Assembly: GCA_022925895.1 (NCBI GenBank)
Contig: JAKSYS010000494.1
Span: 1-48,049, forward strand
DNA from: Fragilaria crotonensis
Taxonomy: Eukaryota > Bacillariophyta > Fragilariophyceae > Fragilariales > Fragilariaceae
DNA: 48,049 nucleotides
Direction of reading: 5' to 3'
Part shown: positions 20,494-31,319 of the stretch, piece by piece
Layout of the letters: each line of letters starts with the position of its first letter
Numbering within the stretch: the first letter of the stretch is position 1
Made by a program: the position numbers and the translations under genes
Notes under the pieces: generated by a model
Seen by the model: the letters and a program-made list of their open reading frames with translations, nothing else
What the model was told of the DNA's origin: nothing
Databases searched by the model: none

Positions 20494-20905
20494 GTTCAGG
20501 AAACTAGTCTTTAGATTATCTCTAACACTACTAGAGGCGACTTTACGATACTCCTCTCTCAAATTCCCATGAAGTGCCATGTCTCCGTTGGGTTGCTGAC
20601 GCGTCGAAGGATACAACAACGGAAGTTTAAGCTGGCCAACTTATCATGGATCAAATTATTCGCACCATGGACCAGGGGTTTTGCCAACAAGTATGCATGG
20701 CACGTCCTGTCTCGCACCAACCCTTGTGCAAGGCGCTGCACTTGTACCATGCTTTCGTCTTGTAGTGTGGTTTGTCACTATGCTCGACGATTTTTGAGGT
20801 GTTGTAAATCGGCCGTTCTCACTCGAGCATAAGTGCCAAGCGTCAAGCAAACTTAGCGTGTTCTGCAGTACTCCGAGTACACCACTCAATATGCAGCTAA
20901 TACAG
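20494..20905. other. Convergent intergenic region
   Basis: Between the stop codons of two convergent genes. It presumably holds two 3-prime ends. No RNA gene or repeat is recognised. Confidence 0.45.
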
Positions 20906-21380
20906 TTACATGTGTACAATATGTGCTGCATCCTGTGTTACGATCAAGGCTTTAAGTAAGGAGTCCGCATACAGTGCAACGGCGAAGCATAGTGATTGCT
21001 CACGACTCTGTTTGAAATTGATGCGTCTGTTCAAGCGGAAGGTTAGTTTTGCTCAGAAGGTCAGACTGTTTCGCGTAGTGCATAATTCCGATTTACACTC
21101 ACCTCATCTCCCTGTGGATGGCCTTGTTTACAGTTCTCTGTTCCTCAACCACTTTCTGCGCCACAAACCTTTTCACTTTCTCCAAATCAACTTCCGACGT
21201 TCCGAGCTCGTGATCGTCGCTCTCGTTAATCGAGATAGACTCCATTCCATCCATTTGACTTGCTATTAGGCTACTTCTGCTATGACTTGGTGATATCACT
21301 GGCATGAATCCAGTCACAGATGAGATCAGAGCAAACGCAATTAGATGTTGAGGAAACTTCATCTTCCCGCGCAACTTCAA
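20906..21380 (-). CDS. Plastid-targeted small protein, 132 aa, two exons
   Basis: Exon 1 is 21103-21380 and exon 2 is 20906-21026, separated by a 76-nt intron (GTGAGT...CAG) that keeps the frame; without splicing the ORF stops at the donor. The protein starts with a signal peptide (FPQHLIAFALISSVT) and GFMPVIS, a plausible plastid cleavage site. The mature part has a Ser/Asp/Glu-rich segment, a helix (DLEKVKRFVAQKVVEEQRTVNKAIHREMRRINFK) and a mildly hydrophobic end. It is divergent from the PsbW-like gene across about 400 bp. No family is recognised; an alternative acceptor 17 nt downstream would give a shorter, less natural end. Confidence 0.6.
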
Positions 21381-21786
21381 TGTTTTACTTCAAAACCACG
21401 ATGTTGAAAAAGTGAGGCGTGGTGGATCAAACCGACGTGTGCTACTCTAGCTGACTCAAATCAGACGTCCTGGTGAACTATCACATACTCCGAGAAGCTC
21501 GCTCCAGTGCTGTGATGTACTCGGGGTGCTCGAATACCAGTTTTTGTCTTTTGGATACGTACGCCAGTGTATTATGGCATGTACTTGTACTTGTACTCCC
21601 ATTGTTCGGGAAAGTGCGTGGTCACAGATTTACTCAAACATGTAATGCTAGATGGGTGGTATTGTGGGCTGTAGAATTGTACGGCGCAGAACGTAGTACG
21701 CACTGAATTCTGGGCTTCTCTCCAAATGAGTCACATGCTGCTACCAACTGGTGCTCACATTTTCGAAGAAGCTAGCACTGTTCATC

Positions 21787-22343
21787 ATGATGAAGACTAT
21801 CTTTGCTCTCTTGGCGTTGGTCGCAAGTGCCTCGGCTTTCGTGCCAGCCCCTCAAGCTGGTAAGTCAAATCCCCGCACCTCCGTTGCTGCTAGCATTCCG
21901 TTCGTGTGTACAAAAATCGGCACGGTGTGGGTTATGTCACGACGGTAATAATTCCTACGTTGCTGCTGTGGTTGTATTCGCGTATCAGCTCGAACACCTC
22001 TGGACTGAACTTTCTTTCACTTTGCTTGACTCACACGTACATCGTTGTCTCTGAATTAGCTTTCGGAGTGCGCACTGCATTGGAGGCTTCCAGAGGTCCT
22101 CTGGCTGTTGCCGCAGGGTTAGTTCCTGCCATCTTGTCTTCCACTGCTGCCATCGCCACAGAGGGAACCAACGAGTGGTTCGGAGTCGATGACATTCGTC
22201 TGTTGGGTGTCCTTTTTGCGGGTCACTTGTTCGTTCTCTGCCTCTACCTATCCCAGTACGGAGGTGTTGACGAGAGCGATGATTTCTTCGGCGAGATTGA
22301 TTACGGTGCACTCAACCGTGGCGACCAGAAGCCGATTGTCTAA
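21787..22343 (+). CDS. PsbW-like photosystem II subunit, plastid-targeted, two exons
   Basis: Exons are 21787-21859 and 22060-22343, with a 200-nt intron (GTAAGT...TTAG), giving 118 aa. Residues 1-18 are a signal peptide ending [10 protein letters not shown], the classic diatom plastid motif. A second hydrophobic stretch ending AAIA (about 44-59) looks like a thylakoid transfer signal. The mature part, [20 protein letters not shown] followed by one membrane span and an acidic tail, matches the plan of PsbW in green algae and plants (an STEGT-x-x-x-FG start, then LLG and one span). PsbW is a small intrinsic subunit at the rim of photosystem II. The match is short, so a different one-helix PSII subunit is possible. 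Confidence 0.72.
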
Positions 22344-23481
22344 TTCCCTTACAAACTGAATTACTTAACAGATGATTCTGTTTCCATGGCTAGAGTCTTG
22401 GCCTTTATTAGCTCAGTCTCCATTTGTTGCGTAGAGGGACAGGTGACATATGTTCAGATTCTAGCACGGAGCTAGCTCTTCCCCATGAATGTCCATAAGT
22501 AGACACCTTGGTTGTATCTGACCTCTTTCACATGCTTCTGACGTATGTCCGAGAGGCAAGTCTCTGTTTGCAGTTTGCAGATCACTACGTATGGACCAAC
22601 AACAAAAAACTGTTCCTAGCTGAGAATCCTTGTCACGATACCCGAATACTGGATTAGTCTCAACGCCATTTCTGATTCTGGCGTACAGTCAATCAAAGTG
22701 TTCCATGGAGCTTCGTCTCCTTGTGTCGGTGGTGATACTGTCATCGTATCTTCGGTACAAGTAATCTTGCGCGCTGGGCACTCAATCCAAATTTCCCTCC
22801 TTTTTTTGTGAAACACACTTGAGTGACACTCATCAACATATACTGGTACCGAATGTACAATGCACATGCATGAGAGCATGTGGTTCTCGCCGCTCGTGAC
22901 GAGTACATAATGTACTACAATACTATAGTGTATAGTGCCCTATACGACACGGTACTGAATGAATTACAGTACTATGCATATCATACCTGAGTACAAGAAC
23001 ATTGTATGTCATAATACTGTACTGTAGGCATCGTTGTAGGTGTTGTACTCCGATGTCATGACAAAGGAACATTCGGTAACGTGCGTGCGGATGTGCGGAG
23101 ATGGGAGAATATGTCTTTCTTTGCTTTGATGGATGTTCGTCTTCGCATTGGCCATGCATGCCATGACAGGTTGACTGGACGGGGATTCTGTCAATACACC
23201 TAAAAACACCGCGAATGCTCGATGCACACCTGCCGTGACCTAGACGAGGCTTCTCAAGTCTTGACACTCGTCGCGAACACTCTCGAGTCGTGAAACTAGG
23301 GTGACATCTCGGACTTGCGATGGTGATGTATGGTGACAGGGCGTTATGAAATCCGGTTAGTACACTCACGCGGAGTGCCAGTTACTGGAGTAGCACCTGG
23401 TTGCTCGTAAGGATATGCGAACGCTCATCGAATCGGAAACAGAAGCTCAAGTATCACAATATATCAAAATCCAAGTCGATC
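22344..23481. other. Intergenic, GTAC-rich in part
   Basis: Some short ORFs are present but none has recognisable content. 22905-23050 is rich in GTAC words. The right end must hold the promoter for the gene starting at 23482. Confidence 0.5.
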
Positions 23482-24680
23482 ATGTTCGCTTTTGACCCTC
23501 ATACAGCTGGGAATGAGAAGTTCCGTGTAAGATGTGCTCTAATGGGGCCAATGATCGAATGATGCTTGAAGAAGTCGACTTTACTAACCCCTAGCATCGC
23601 TTTCCTCATTTACAATAGAGCGACTTGCGCCAGTTTGGCGGTCTCTTGCTCGTTCTTTCTATGTGCGCAACCTTTTACCCAATGTATAGCATCGCTATCT
23701 ATGCTGGTAGTCCTACGGCCAGCGAAGGCATCAGTCTTGGGCTGCTAATTGGCTCCCTCTTCATCCTCGCCATCGGGATCTCTGGAGCGCTGGTAGGATA
23801 CCTGCAAATCGTACATGACTATAGCAATGTATTCATGACTACTTGGATGGTCGTCATTGTTCAGACCGCATGGATTCCGTACCTCGCGGAGATGTCAGAC
23901 ATTGGCATGAACGCTGCCAAGGGTTATCCTATTTTTGGATTGTATCTTGACACAGACGCGGATGTGTGGTTCTATGGTGCAATGGGAATTCTCGGGGTCT
24001 TTTCATACGGCTTCTGCTTCCTCGGGTCCCTTGCACTCCTTTGCTTCTCGCTCTATGCGTACCAGGTTGGGAAGCCTGGTGACCGTGCCAAAGGATATTA
24101 TAGTTCCCGCCTCTGCTTCTATTCTTTCATGGTCTTTGTGGCTGGCCTCGCCCAGCTTATGCTTGGCGCTTACACTTTGGCAAATATCAGCAAGGGTCCA
24201 ATTGAACCGCCTCCCAGCGTTGCCATGTTCACCATCACCTACCCCGAGATCTCCGTCACCGTTGGTCTTATTTATATGCTTAATGGCCTTTGGGGGATCT
24301 TCCGTGCGTACTCCCGTCCGACGGATGACTACCTTCCATTGAGTCTCGCGTTTCAATGGCTCCTGACCATAACCTTGACTATTCTGACTCAGATTGTCTA
24401 CCTTCCTGGTGCCGACATGGCTGCGGCATTACCTACCAGAGGCTGCCTCATGCTCGGGGCGCACTTGATGCCAGCTTTCTTGGACTACAAAGCCCGCACG
24501 ACATCTGAAGTTGTGGACGCTGATAGCTACGCCTTGAACGGGAAAACCGAGAACGAGAAGGTAGCCCTCGAGGAAAATTGTGCTGAATACGTAGACGAGG
24601 AAGATTCTTTGAAGAAGGATGTGGAAGAGCAGCCTCCCAGGGAGGCACCCGTTAATGCTGACGAGGAAGTGACTGCTTAG
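23482..24680 (+). CDS. Multi-spanning membrane protein, 368 aa, unknown function
   Basis: A short first exon (23482-23526, MFAFDPHTAGNEKFR) joins 23619-24680 through a 92-nt intron with GTAAGA donor, TACTAAC branch point and TAG acceptor. Without this exon the long ORF lacks an ATG start near its natural beginning. The protein has about seven or eight predicted membrane spans (first at LLLVLSMCATFYPMYSIAIYA; others at SLFILAIGISGALVGYL, MVVIVQTAWIPYL, GILGVFSYGFCFLGSLALL, FMVFVAGLAQLMLGAY, VTVGLIYMLNGLWGIF and LLTITLTILTQIVYLPG). A highly acidic cytosolic-type tail ends it. No family is recognised. It converges on the TMEM53-like gene. Confidence 0.7.
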
Positions 24681-25065
24681 TGTTGTGTGCTTGTCCTTCG
24701 AATCTCTTGGTTGGCGCTTGTGAAGTACATTGTCATCGCGTACGTAAGTGTTTCTGTTTCATGTCTGTGTCCGTTCCACGTAATCTACCTTATTACACGT
24801 AATTTTTAAAGTGGTATCCATAGAATGCATAGAACTTGGAGGATTAGTAAGAACTAAAGAGAACGTTCTCACTTCAACGTAGCAGAACCTGCAGATAACC
24901 TCACCCTCCGACGCTCGTCATGGTTCGGGCGAGTCGGAAGTGCTTGCGAATCCAATTTCCATGAGCCCGCGTAAAACGAAATGCGCAATAATGTACTCTA
25001 GAGTAATATATTTAAACTTCCTAGATCGTAGTGGCCTGTAACATTTAGCAGAGGCGCAGGCATTC
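24681..25065. other. Convergent intergenic region
   Basis: 3-prime flanks of two convergent genes. Nothing else is recognisable. Confidence 0.45.
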
Positions 25066-26760
25066 TTACGTCTTGTCCTCGCATCCAGCTTGAACAATAC
25101 TGTATCTCCGCGAAGACTTCTCCTTTCGTTGCTGGACAATTTCATGCCCCGATTCTGTGCCATCCTCCTCGTCCGAATCAAACCACTCGGACATGCTCTC
25201 TTGTGCGATTGACATTCGCCCATCCAGACTGTTCAGAACCTGCTCAACGAATTCGCTGTATTTGTCGCATCGTCGTTTTCGATGTTGCAAGTGACAGCTT
25301 GTAACCAGCTCCATTTCGATTGTTTTTATGCCATTCTTCTGGTGATGCTCAATGAGACTCCTCACTTGGTCGCAACGACAAATCTTGTCCGCCTGAGAAA
25401 ATATATAAGCGTGTCGCTTGGTTAGGAAGATGCCCTTCATACGTCGCCAGAACTGATCTGCGCGTGCAAGATTGGCGTCTTGGCTAAGATCTTGCAATCC
25501 CCAGTTCCACCTCGTTATCCCATTCCATCCATGAGATCCAACAATTGCGGATTGCGCGAGAAGTTTTGCGGCTGGATTTTGACCACTCAAGAGCACATCC
25601 AGTGCTGATAGTTCCTTTTCTACTGACGGAAAGTAAGGGCCAGAATCAAACACAAGCGACCCCAGCGCAAGCCGTGAGGCAAAGAGTTTCATGTCGCGAT
25701 GATAGGCTCGGTCTTCTGAATTGTAACGAGGTGTCGCGGAAAAGTCAAGACCAGATCTCTCCATGTCGATGCGTTTGACATTTGGACTGGTAAGTTTGCG
25801 GCGTCTACGTCGCTGGAGGCGTCGGTGCAATGGGTTTGATGATGTCATGGGAAATTGAGGGAGTACGCTGATATGTATTGGCGTTGCAGTGCTACATCGC
25901 ACGGGAGATCCTTGTGCTTGCCTATGAGGCGGAGTGTGGAATACTGGCGTTTCACGGGAGGAGCATTCCAAGGCGTGCGGAGAGCAGACGCAGTCAATGT
26001 CCATCGCGTTGGGCTTCGCTCTCACCGTTGCATTTCGGCTCATGCCAACAAGTGCGTCAAGTTTCTCTTGGACAAATGCTAACTTCGGGGACCCTTTCGT
26101 GTGTCCGATAGACAATTGCGCAGGATCGTCTTCGTCATCCGATAGGCTTGTGGCTGTCAACAGACTCCTCATGCTGCCTTTGACCTTCGTCGACGGGGCA
26201 CTTGTGGATTTCACAAGAGGGGTCTTAACAAGGCATCGCGCACTTCCAGACTTGACCATGAGTGCACGAGCCGAGGATGACTTCATCATATTCCTTCTTG
26301 ATGCATGCGTTGTAGTTGCTGAGGTGGTCATCATGTCCAGTAATTCGGACTTTGAAACCACTTCGAGAATTCGTTGCTCCAATTCTTCCAAAACCAAGGC
26401 CCCACCATTACCCAGCAAGTGGACGACGACAGGAACCCTTCCAAACCCCATTTCTGACATTTCAGCCGTTCGAATCAGACGAGCTGTCTCGCGACAAGCA
26501 GTGATGGCAACTTCGCCGAGGGTTGTTGTGTCGTTCGACGCGAGACTCAGTATGGGGGCCGTTGCACAAATCGTGGAGCACTTGTTGTCGTGGTACAGCT
26601 GAGCATACTTGGACATTTGATCCACGCTCGCTCCCAGGTGTCCAAAGATGACAACGATTGCCCGAGGCCTTTTGGTAACTGATGTCACCATGAGACAATC
26701 AGATGCTTGTTGTTGAGTTTGGTCATCGCTTTTCTCGAACAAACCGAACACCATCTCCAT
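25066..26760 (-). CDS. TMEM53/DUF829 family protein (alpha/beta-hydrolase-like), 564 aa
   Basis: Single exon. The N-terminal part (about 33-75) has VVIFGHLGASVDQMSKYAQL followed by an ICATAP segment, the signature start of the eukaryotic DUF829 (TMEM53) family. VVVHLLGNGGALVLEEL (about 110-126) fits the region that follows. The C-terminal block (IFSQADKICRCDQVRSLIEHH, then VTSCHLQHRKRRCDKYSEFV) matches the family end, including a conserved His. The two blocks are separated by a long low-complexity insert (about 140-340, Ser/Thr/Arg-rich) that makes it about twice the usual length. TMEM53 proteins are linked to the nuclear envelope in animals; the function here is unknown. Confidence 0.78.
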   Translation of the reverse strand: MEMVFGLFEKSDDQTQQQASDCLMVTSVTKRPRAIVVIFGHLGASVDQMSKYAQLYHDNKCSTICATAPILSLASNDTTTLGEVAITACRETARLIRTAEMSEMGFGRVPVVVHLLGNGGALVLEELEQRILEVVSKSELLDMMTTSATTTHASRRNMMKSSSARALMVKSGSARCLVKTPLVKSTSAPSTKVKGSMRSLLTATSLSDDEDDPAQLSIGHTKGSPKLAFVQEKLDALVGMSRNATVRAKPNAMDIDCVCSPHALECSSRETPVFHTPPHRQAQGSPVRCSTATPIHISVLPQFPMTSSNPLHRRLQRRRRRKLTSPNVKRIDMERSGLDFSATPRYNSEDRAYHRDMKLFASRLALGSLVFDSGPYFPSVEKELSALDVLLSGQNPAAKLLAQSAIVGSHGWNGITRWNWGLQDLSQDANLARADQFWRRMKGIFLTKRHAYIFSQADKICRCDQVRSLIEHHQKNGIKTIEMELVTSCHLQHRKRRCDKYSEFVEQVLNSLDGRMSIAQESMSEWFDSDEEDGTESGHEIVQQRKEKSSRRYSIVQAGCEDKT

Positions 26761-27670
26761 TTCTGTGTGCTCCTTCCGACGTCAGCTGAAGATCAGTCAA
26801 TCCAAGCAAGATGTGGCTTCAAAGGACTAAGCATATCGATGTCTTATCTTTCCAATCGTATGTGAAGCAATTCTTGTTTTATAGGAGACGTAGCCTCGAA
26901 AGCAATTTGGACGATACAGCAGAAGCAAGGTGAGTGTGTGAAACTTTGACTGTGAACAGGAATTGGACTTCCGTGCGATGAATTTTGTGTGCACCATAGC
27001 ACCATGTCGACAGCTGTCCGGCGGGAAGCTGTTCTGAGTTTATCAATCCCTACGAAGATGAATATATTTAATTTGGAATCTTGGATAGGATTATGCGAAA
27101 AACTTTAAAAGACGTTAAGTCCTCGTTAATGATTAACATCTCTTCATCGCCGCTTGTGAAACGTGAACTATGCATACCGCACAAGCATAGTCAGTATAAA
27201 GTATGCATACTCCGAGTATAAAGTAGCTGGTACTGAGTACCATAATTCTGCTGTACTGTACTAAAACTTTGTATCAACTTTTTCAGGCTTCAACTACTTT
27301 GTACTTTGTACTATACAGGTAGTACCGGTACAAGTACTGGTACTGAGGTCTGTTGGTATCCCATACCTCGTCCACCTACATAACCCGGTATATATATGAA
27401 ATTCAGGCGTTTACGTGCTCGAAGGTCGGAGGGCGCATTGTACTCCTCATATCTTATCGCGGTTGTATTGCACGTAATTTCTCAGCGCATGATTTAAGGC
27501 AAAGTGAATTTCTGCATCAAATGACGTAGGAGAGTCAAAACTTTAACGCCCTGTCATTGACACCGTTATTTCGATTGGATGTGCTGACGGTGTAAATTGG
27601 AAAGTGCATCATTAAAGGGCTTCTCAATTTTTGCAATATTTTTGCGGGCTTCCTGGATTTTGGATCCATT
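26761..27670. other. Intergenic, GTAC-rich in part
   Basis: Upstream of the TMEM53-like gene. 27190-27370 has dense GTAC and GTATAAAGTA words. No gene is recognised. The left end of the Harbinger relic may lie here, but no terminal inverted repeat was found. Confidence 0.5.
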
Positions 27671-29098
27671 TTGGCGCCTCACCATAAAGAGCAATTCATG
27701 ACTGTTCCTCGTACTGGTAGGACCGCCATTGAGAGTCTTGTGATCACATTGTTCCTTTTGGATGCATCTGCCTGTATCCCTCTTATTTTGTACATCTCAC
27801 AACAGGAGACACAGGAGCCCAAGGAGAGGGTTGAAGAGCTTGCTGCTGCAGCAGCAGGAAGAGTCGCCGAAGCCGCAATCCGGATTTGCAGACAGCTTGA
27901 CCAGGGTCCTCGCAACGACAACAAGCAATGCTACAAGGAAGAGGCGTCGATTGTCACCTTGATTTCAGCATGAACGAGCAAGGCAATGCATTGAATCTGA
28001 TTATTTCTCACCAACACCCATATTTAAAGACACCAGGCACTTTGAACAAATCTTTTGACTAACAAAGTCCATCATTGAACATCTCATTCAAGACTGTGGT
28101 AATGCTGACCCTTTTTTCACAGATAGTATCCCGGATGTCAGTGGCCGTTACGGCATTGCACCAGTGGCAAAGGTGCTGATGGCATTAAAGCTTGTGGCAT
28201 ACGGCTGCTCTCCATCTGCCTTTGTTGATTACTTCCAAATAAGCCAGTCGACAGCACAGCAATGCCTTCTCAAGTTCTGTCGTATTGTTTCTTCTGACAA
28301 TGATCTCCAAAGTGTTTATGCGCGGCGAATGACGCGGTGTGATGCCAGAAGACTTTCTGCATTGCACGATGCTGTGCATGGTGCATGGTATTGTTGGCAT
28401 GATTGGATCTCTTGACTGTATGCATGTTGGGTGGGAAAACTGTCCTGTGGCGTGGCAGGGTTCAAACTGCGGAAAATCAGGTAAGCCAACAATTGTGTTG
28501 GAAGTTTTGGCGGATCAAAACATGTGGTTCTGCCATCATTCCTTTGGCTATCCCGGATCATTGAACAATATCAATATATGGAATACGAGCTGTTTAATGA
28601 AGGCTTTCTTGATGGAAGTTTGCCAATGATGTAGACTTGGAGTTCCGGATTGGCAATGACCGAGTATTTCATCGTCTCTGGGTCCCGGTTGATGGGATTT
28701 ACCCCAAACTCAGCAGATTCGTGAAAACAATTCAAGAGCCAGTGGGACACATAGCATCCAGCAGGTATGCCAGATGGCAGGAGTCAGCCCACAAAGATGT
28801 GGAGCGAGCATTTGGTGTGCTGCAACGTGATTTTCATGGGCTTCTTGTGAAAAAGATAGAACTATGGTAGTATGTTGGCGGCATTGCAAACATTGTCAAC
28901 TGTTGCATATGTCTTCACAACAAGATGGTTGCCAACCGAATGATAATGGGAGACAAAGAATCAGAAGAATTCTGTGCATTTCCGGCAATTGGTGCTTGGC
29001 AGCAGCAGAGCGACGACGGCAACAATTCGGACGACAAGCAGGAGGAAGAAGAGCCAGAGCAAGCTTACTTCAACCGGAAAGTAGCAGAGATGAATTGA
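27671..29098 (+). pseudogene. PIF/Harbinger transposase relic
   Basis: Scattered over three frames is a plant-type Harbinger transposase (DDE_4/Plant_tran). Recognisable in order are an N-terminal piece; ESDYFSPTPIFKDTRHFEQIF, followed by an in-frame TGA near 28058; APVAKVLMALKLVAYGCSPSAF; a frame change near 28340; GMIGSLDCMHVGWENCPVAWQG with the first catalytic Asp; GYPGSLNNINIWN, where the second Asp of the usual NDIN reads Asn; another change near 28625; KDVERAFGVLQRDFHGL with the catalytic Glu; and GGIANIVNCCICLHNKMV. One stop, at least two frameshifts and a lost catalytic Asp make it dead. Element ends were not found. Confidence 0.85.
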
Positions 29099-29099
29099 T

Positions 29100-31137
29100 T
29101 GCAACTCATTCAAAGTGTTGCCAATCATGACAGGCGGCATTTCTGGCAACATTAATGAGGACCGCATTTGTGGTAATACGGTGTTCATCATGTCCGCCGT
29201 TGTTGCTGAATGCGCTGAAGTTTTGGCCCATCGTGCTGACCGTATTCCTTCTGCTGGCTGTGCAATACATGAAAATGCTTGCAAACAACGACATGAGGTC
29301 CATCACCTCTCATGATGTTTGACCAGAGGACTGTACTACTATGATGTGCTTGCTGATGATCGTGTTGATGGCAATCGACCAGCCCACACAAAGCAAACTA
29401 CTTGTATATCTACCGGAGAAAGTCCCCTTGTTAGCAGCTTGCACATCATACGTCTGCCCCACCAGCCACTGGAGGTATCGAGAAGCCAAGAACCATTCCG
29501 GCACGGTTGTGCCTCTCAGTGAGATCCCTTGTTACCAGAAGAGCACCAACCTTTTGATCTGCAAGCTTCCTTTTGGCATCTTGTTCATGTTGATCAGAAC
29601 TTCCACCAGGACTTCAAGTCCGAACACTGTTTTCAGGGATCCGCCTTCCTCGCCCTTCAGTCTTTTTGTTTCTTTAGGGCAAGGCAGCATGATTATTGGT
29701 ACAAGAGCAAAATAAAACATAGTAATGGTTAGCTGCCTCTCTGTGCAGCAACATTGTTGATAGATGCTTTGAGCAAAATCCTACGGAGTATGAGGTAGTA
29801 TTTGTCTTAGAAAATACTCTGTCTGGCTGGAATTTTTAGTGCTTTGGGCATCATTTAATCTGGTGTAGTATAGACTGCTATATTTTCAAAACTTTTTTGT
29901 TGCATGCTAGCTTTTCATGCGACAAACTTATGCAAACTCTGAAGAAAATTGATGAAGTTTGCAATGATGTAACTTTGCGAACATCATGATTGGGAAGTAA
30001 TCCTCACAAATTTAGGTAGAATGTTAAATGCATTACTGATCTCATTTTTCACATTTAAGGTTGTTTTTACCTTCTGGCATGGCGTCTCAACATTTTGTCG
30101 TCTTTTTTTGTCGCACAGAATTTTCACACTGGGGATACTCCTGGTCCTACCGGTAGTCCTAAGCGAATACTACAGTACAATACCAGGGACATGCGGCATT
30201 CCTTCTTAACCTTAGTCGGCAGTCAATTCGGGAGTTATTGGATTTTTCATAGAACGGCTGCTACAACGTTATTTCATAACGTCTTGAAGGTAATCTTGCG
30301 TAGCCAGAATCCCATCGAGCTCGCCAGTCACACCCCAACAACGTTCTGAGAGACAAAAATCTTCAACACGCTTCCAGCGAAGACGACGATTTGCAAAACT
30401 TCTTCGGACGAAGAAGACATGCGAAGAAGGTTTTAGAGTGACACACGCAAAAACATTCTACGTTGGTTCAGTATGCAACATGACCCAGACCAGACTTTTA
30501 TGACATATGTGAACAGCTTCATTCGATGACTTAAGTAGAAAACGACACGTAACAAAGAAGGTCCTTTCAACATTCTTCATTCATAAGAAGGTTTCGGAAA
30601 CGCGCAAGCCAAGCTCACGAGCGCGAGTCTGACATTTTCGGTATGCTCAAAAACATTTTGCCGTTATCCATCATTGGCTTTAAAAAAGTCAACGGCAAAA
30701 GACGGTTATTCTTTCCGTCTTGAGAAGAATTTCCGCATGTCCCAGGTAGCACTCCATTAAAAGTACTCTCTTTTCTATAAACTATATTTCTACACTACTA
30801 GTACCGCTATCACTCGTACCAGGTATTGTATGTATGCACAATGAACAATGAACAGCACACAAGCAAAATGCAAAATCCATATCCTTTCGTCCTCCCGTCG
30901 ACTTTGAAACTTCAACATTACAGTACAGGTCGTACTGGAGTACAGTACGTTTTCCATCATCACCGGTCCAACGGGCAGTGTTGTACCAGTTACGTGGAGC
31001 CGAACAGGTAACCAGCGAATGCATATTGAACTTTGAACGCTCCAGATTCCGAATTCCATTGTCAGTCTGCGCGTTGCTCCCAGTCGAGGTCTTGCGAGAA
31101 TTCAAGGATCAAGCACGCACTGTCGTGCTGCTACTAG
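29100..31137. other. Intergenic or transposon-derived sequence without recognised genes
   Basis: It follows the Harbinger relic and runs to the left end of the piggyBac-type element. Several ORFs of 60-120 codons exist on both strands, but none resembles a known protein and none dominates. Part of it may be the remainder of the Harbinger element. AAGAAG- and TTCTTC-rich words occur at 30380-30730. Confidence 0.45.
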
Positions 31138-31151
31138 TGTCTAAAGGCCCG
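31138..31151. repeat. Left terminal inverted repeat of the piggyBac-type element
   Basis: TGTCTAAAGGCCCG, preceded by CTAG. Followed by two direct copies of CACTTGCCTTAATTAACCCCGTCA-like sequence (31155-31203). Confidence 0.8.
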
Positions 31152-31319
31152 GACCACTTGCCTTAATTAACCCCGTCACTTGCCTTAATTAACCCCGTCA
31201 ATATTTTCCGAGATTATGTAGAGATATTACTGCCTTGCACTCAAAAATGGTGTTGACCATGACGGTCAATATGAACATGTTGACTCTAATGAAAGCACAT
31301 TGAACTAATTATATTAGGC

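Noticed and set aside
22616-22879. 87-codon minus-strand ORF
   Set aside because: Composition and content are unremarkable, with no splice-extended form or family; not supported.
28164-28870. Separate small genes suggested by four consecutive ORFs
   Set aside because: They are frame-shifted pieces of one Harbinger transposase.
29341-29715. 124-codon plus-strand ORF downstream of the Harbinger relic
   Set aside because: Considered as a second Harbinger protein (Myb-like), but no helix-turn-helix pattern is visible and other frames are equally open.
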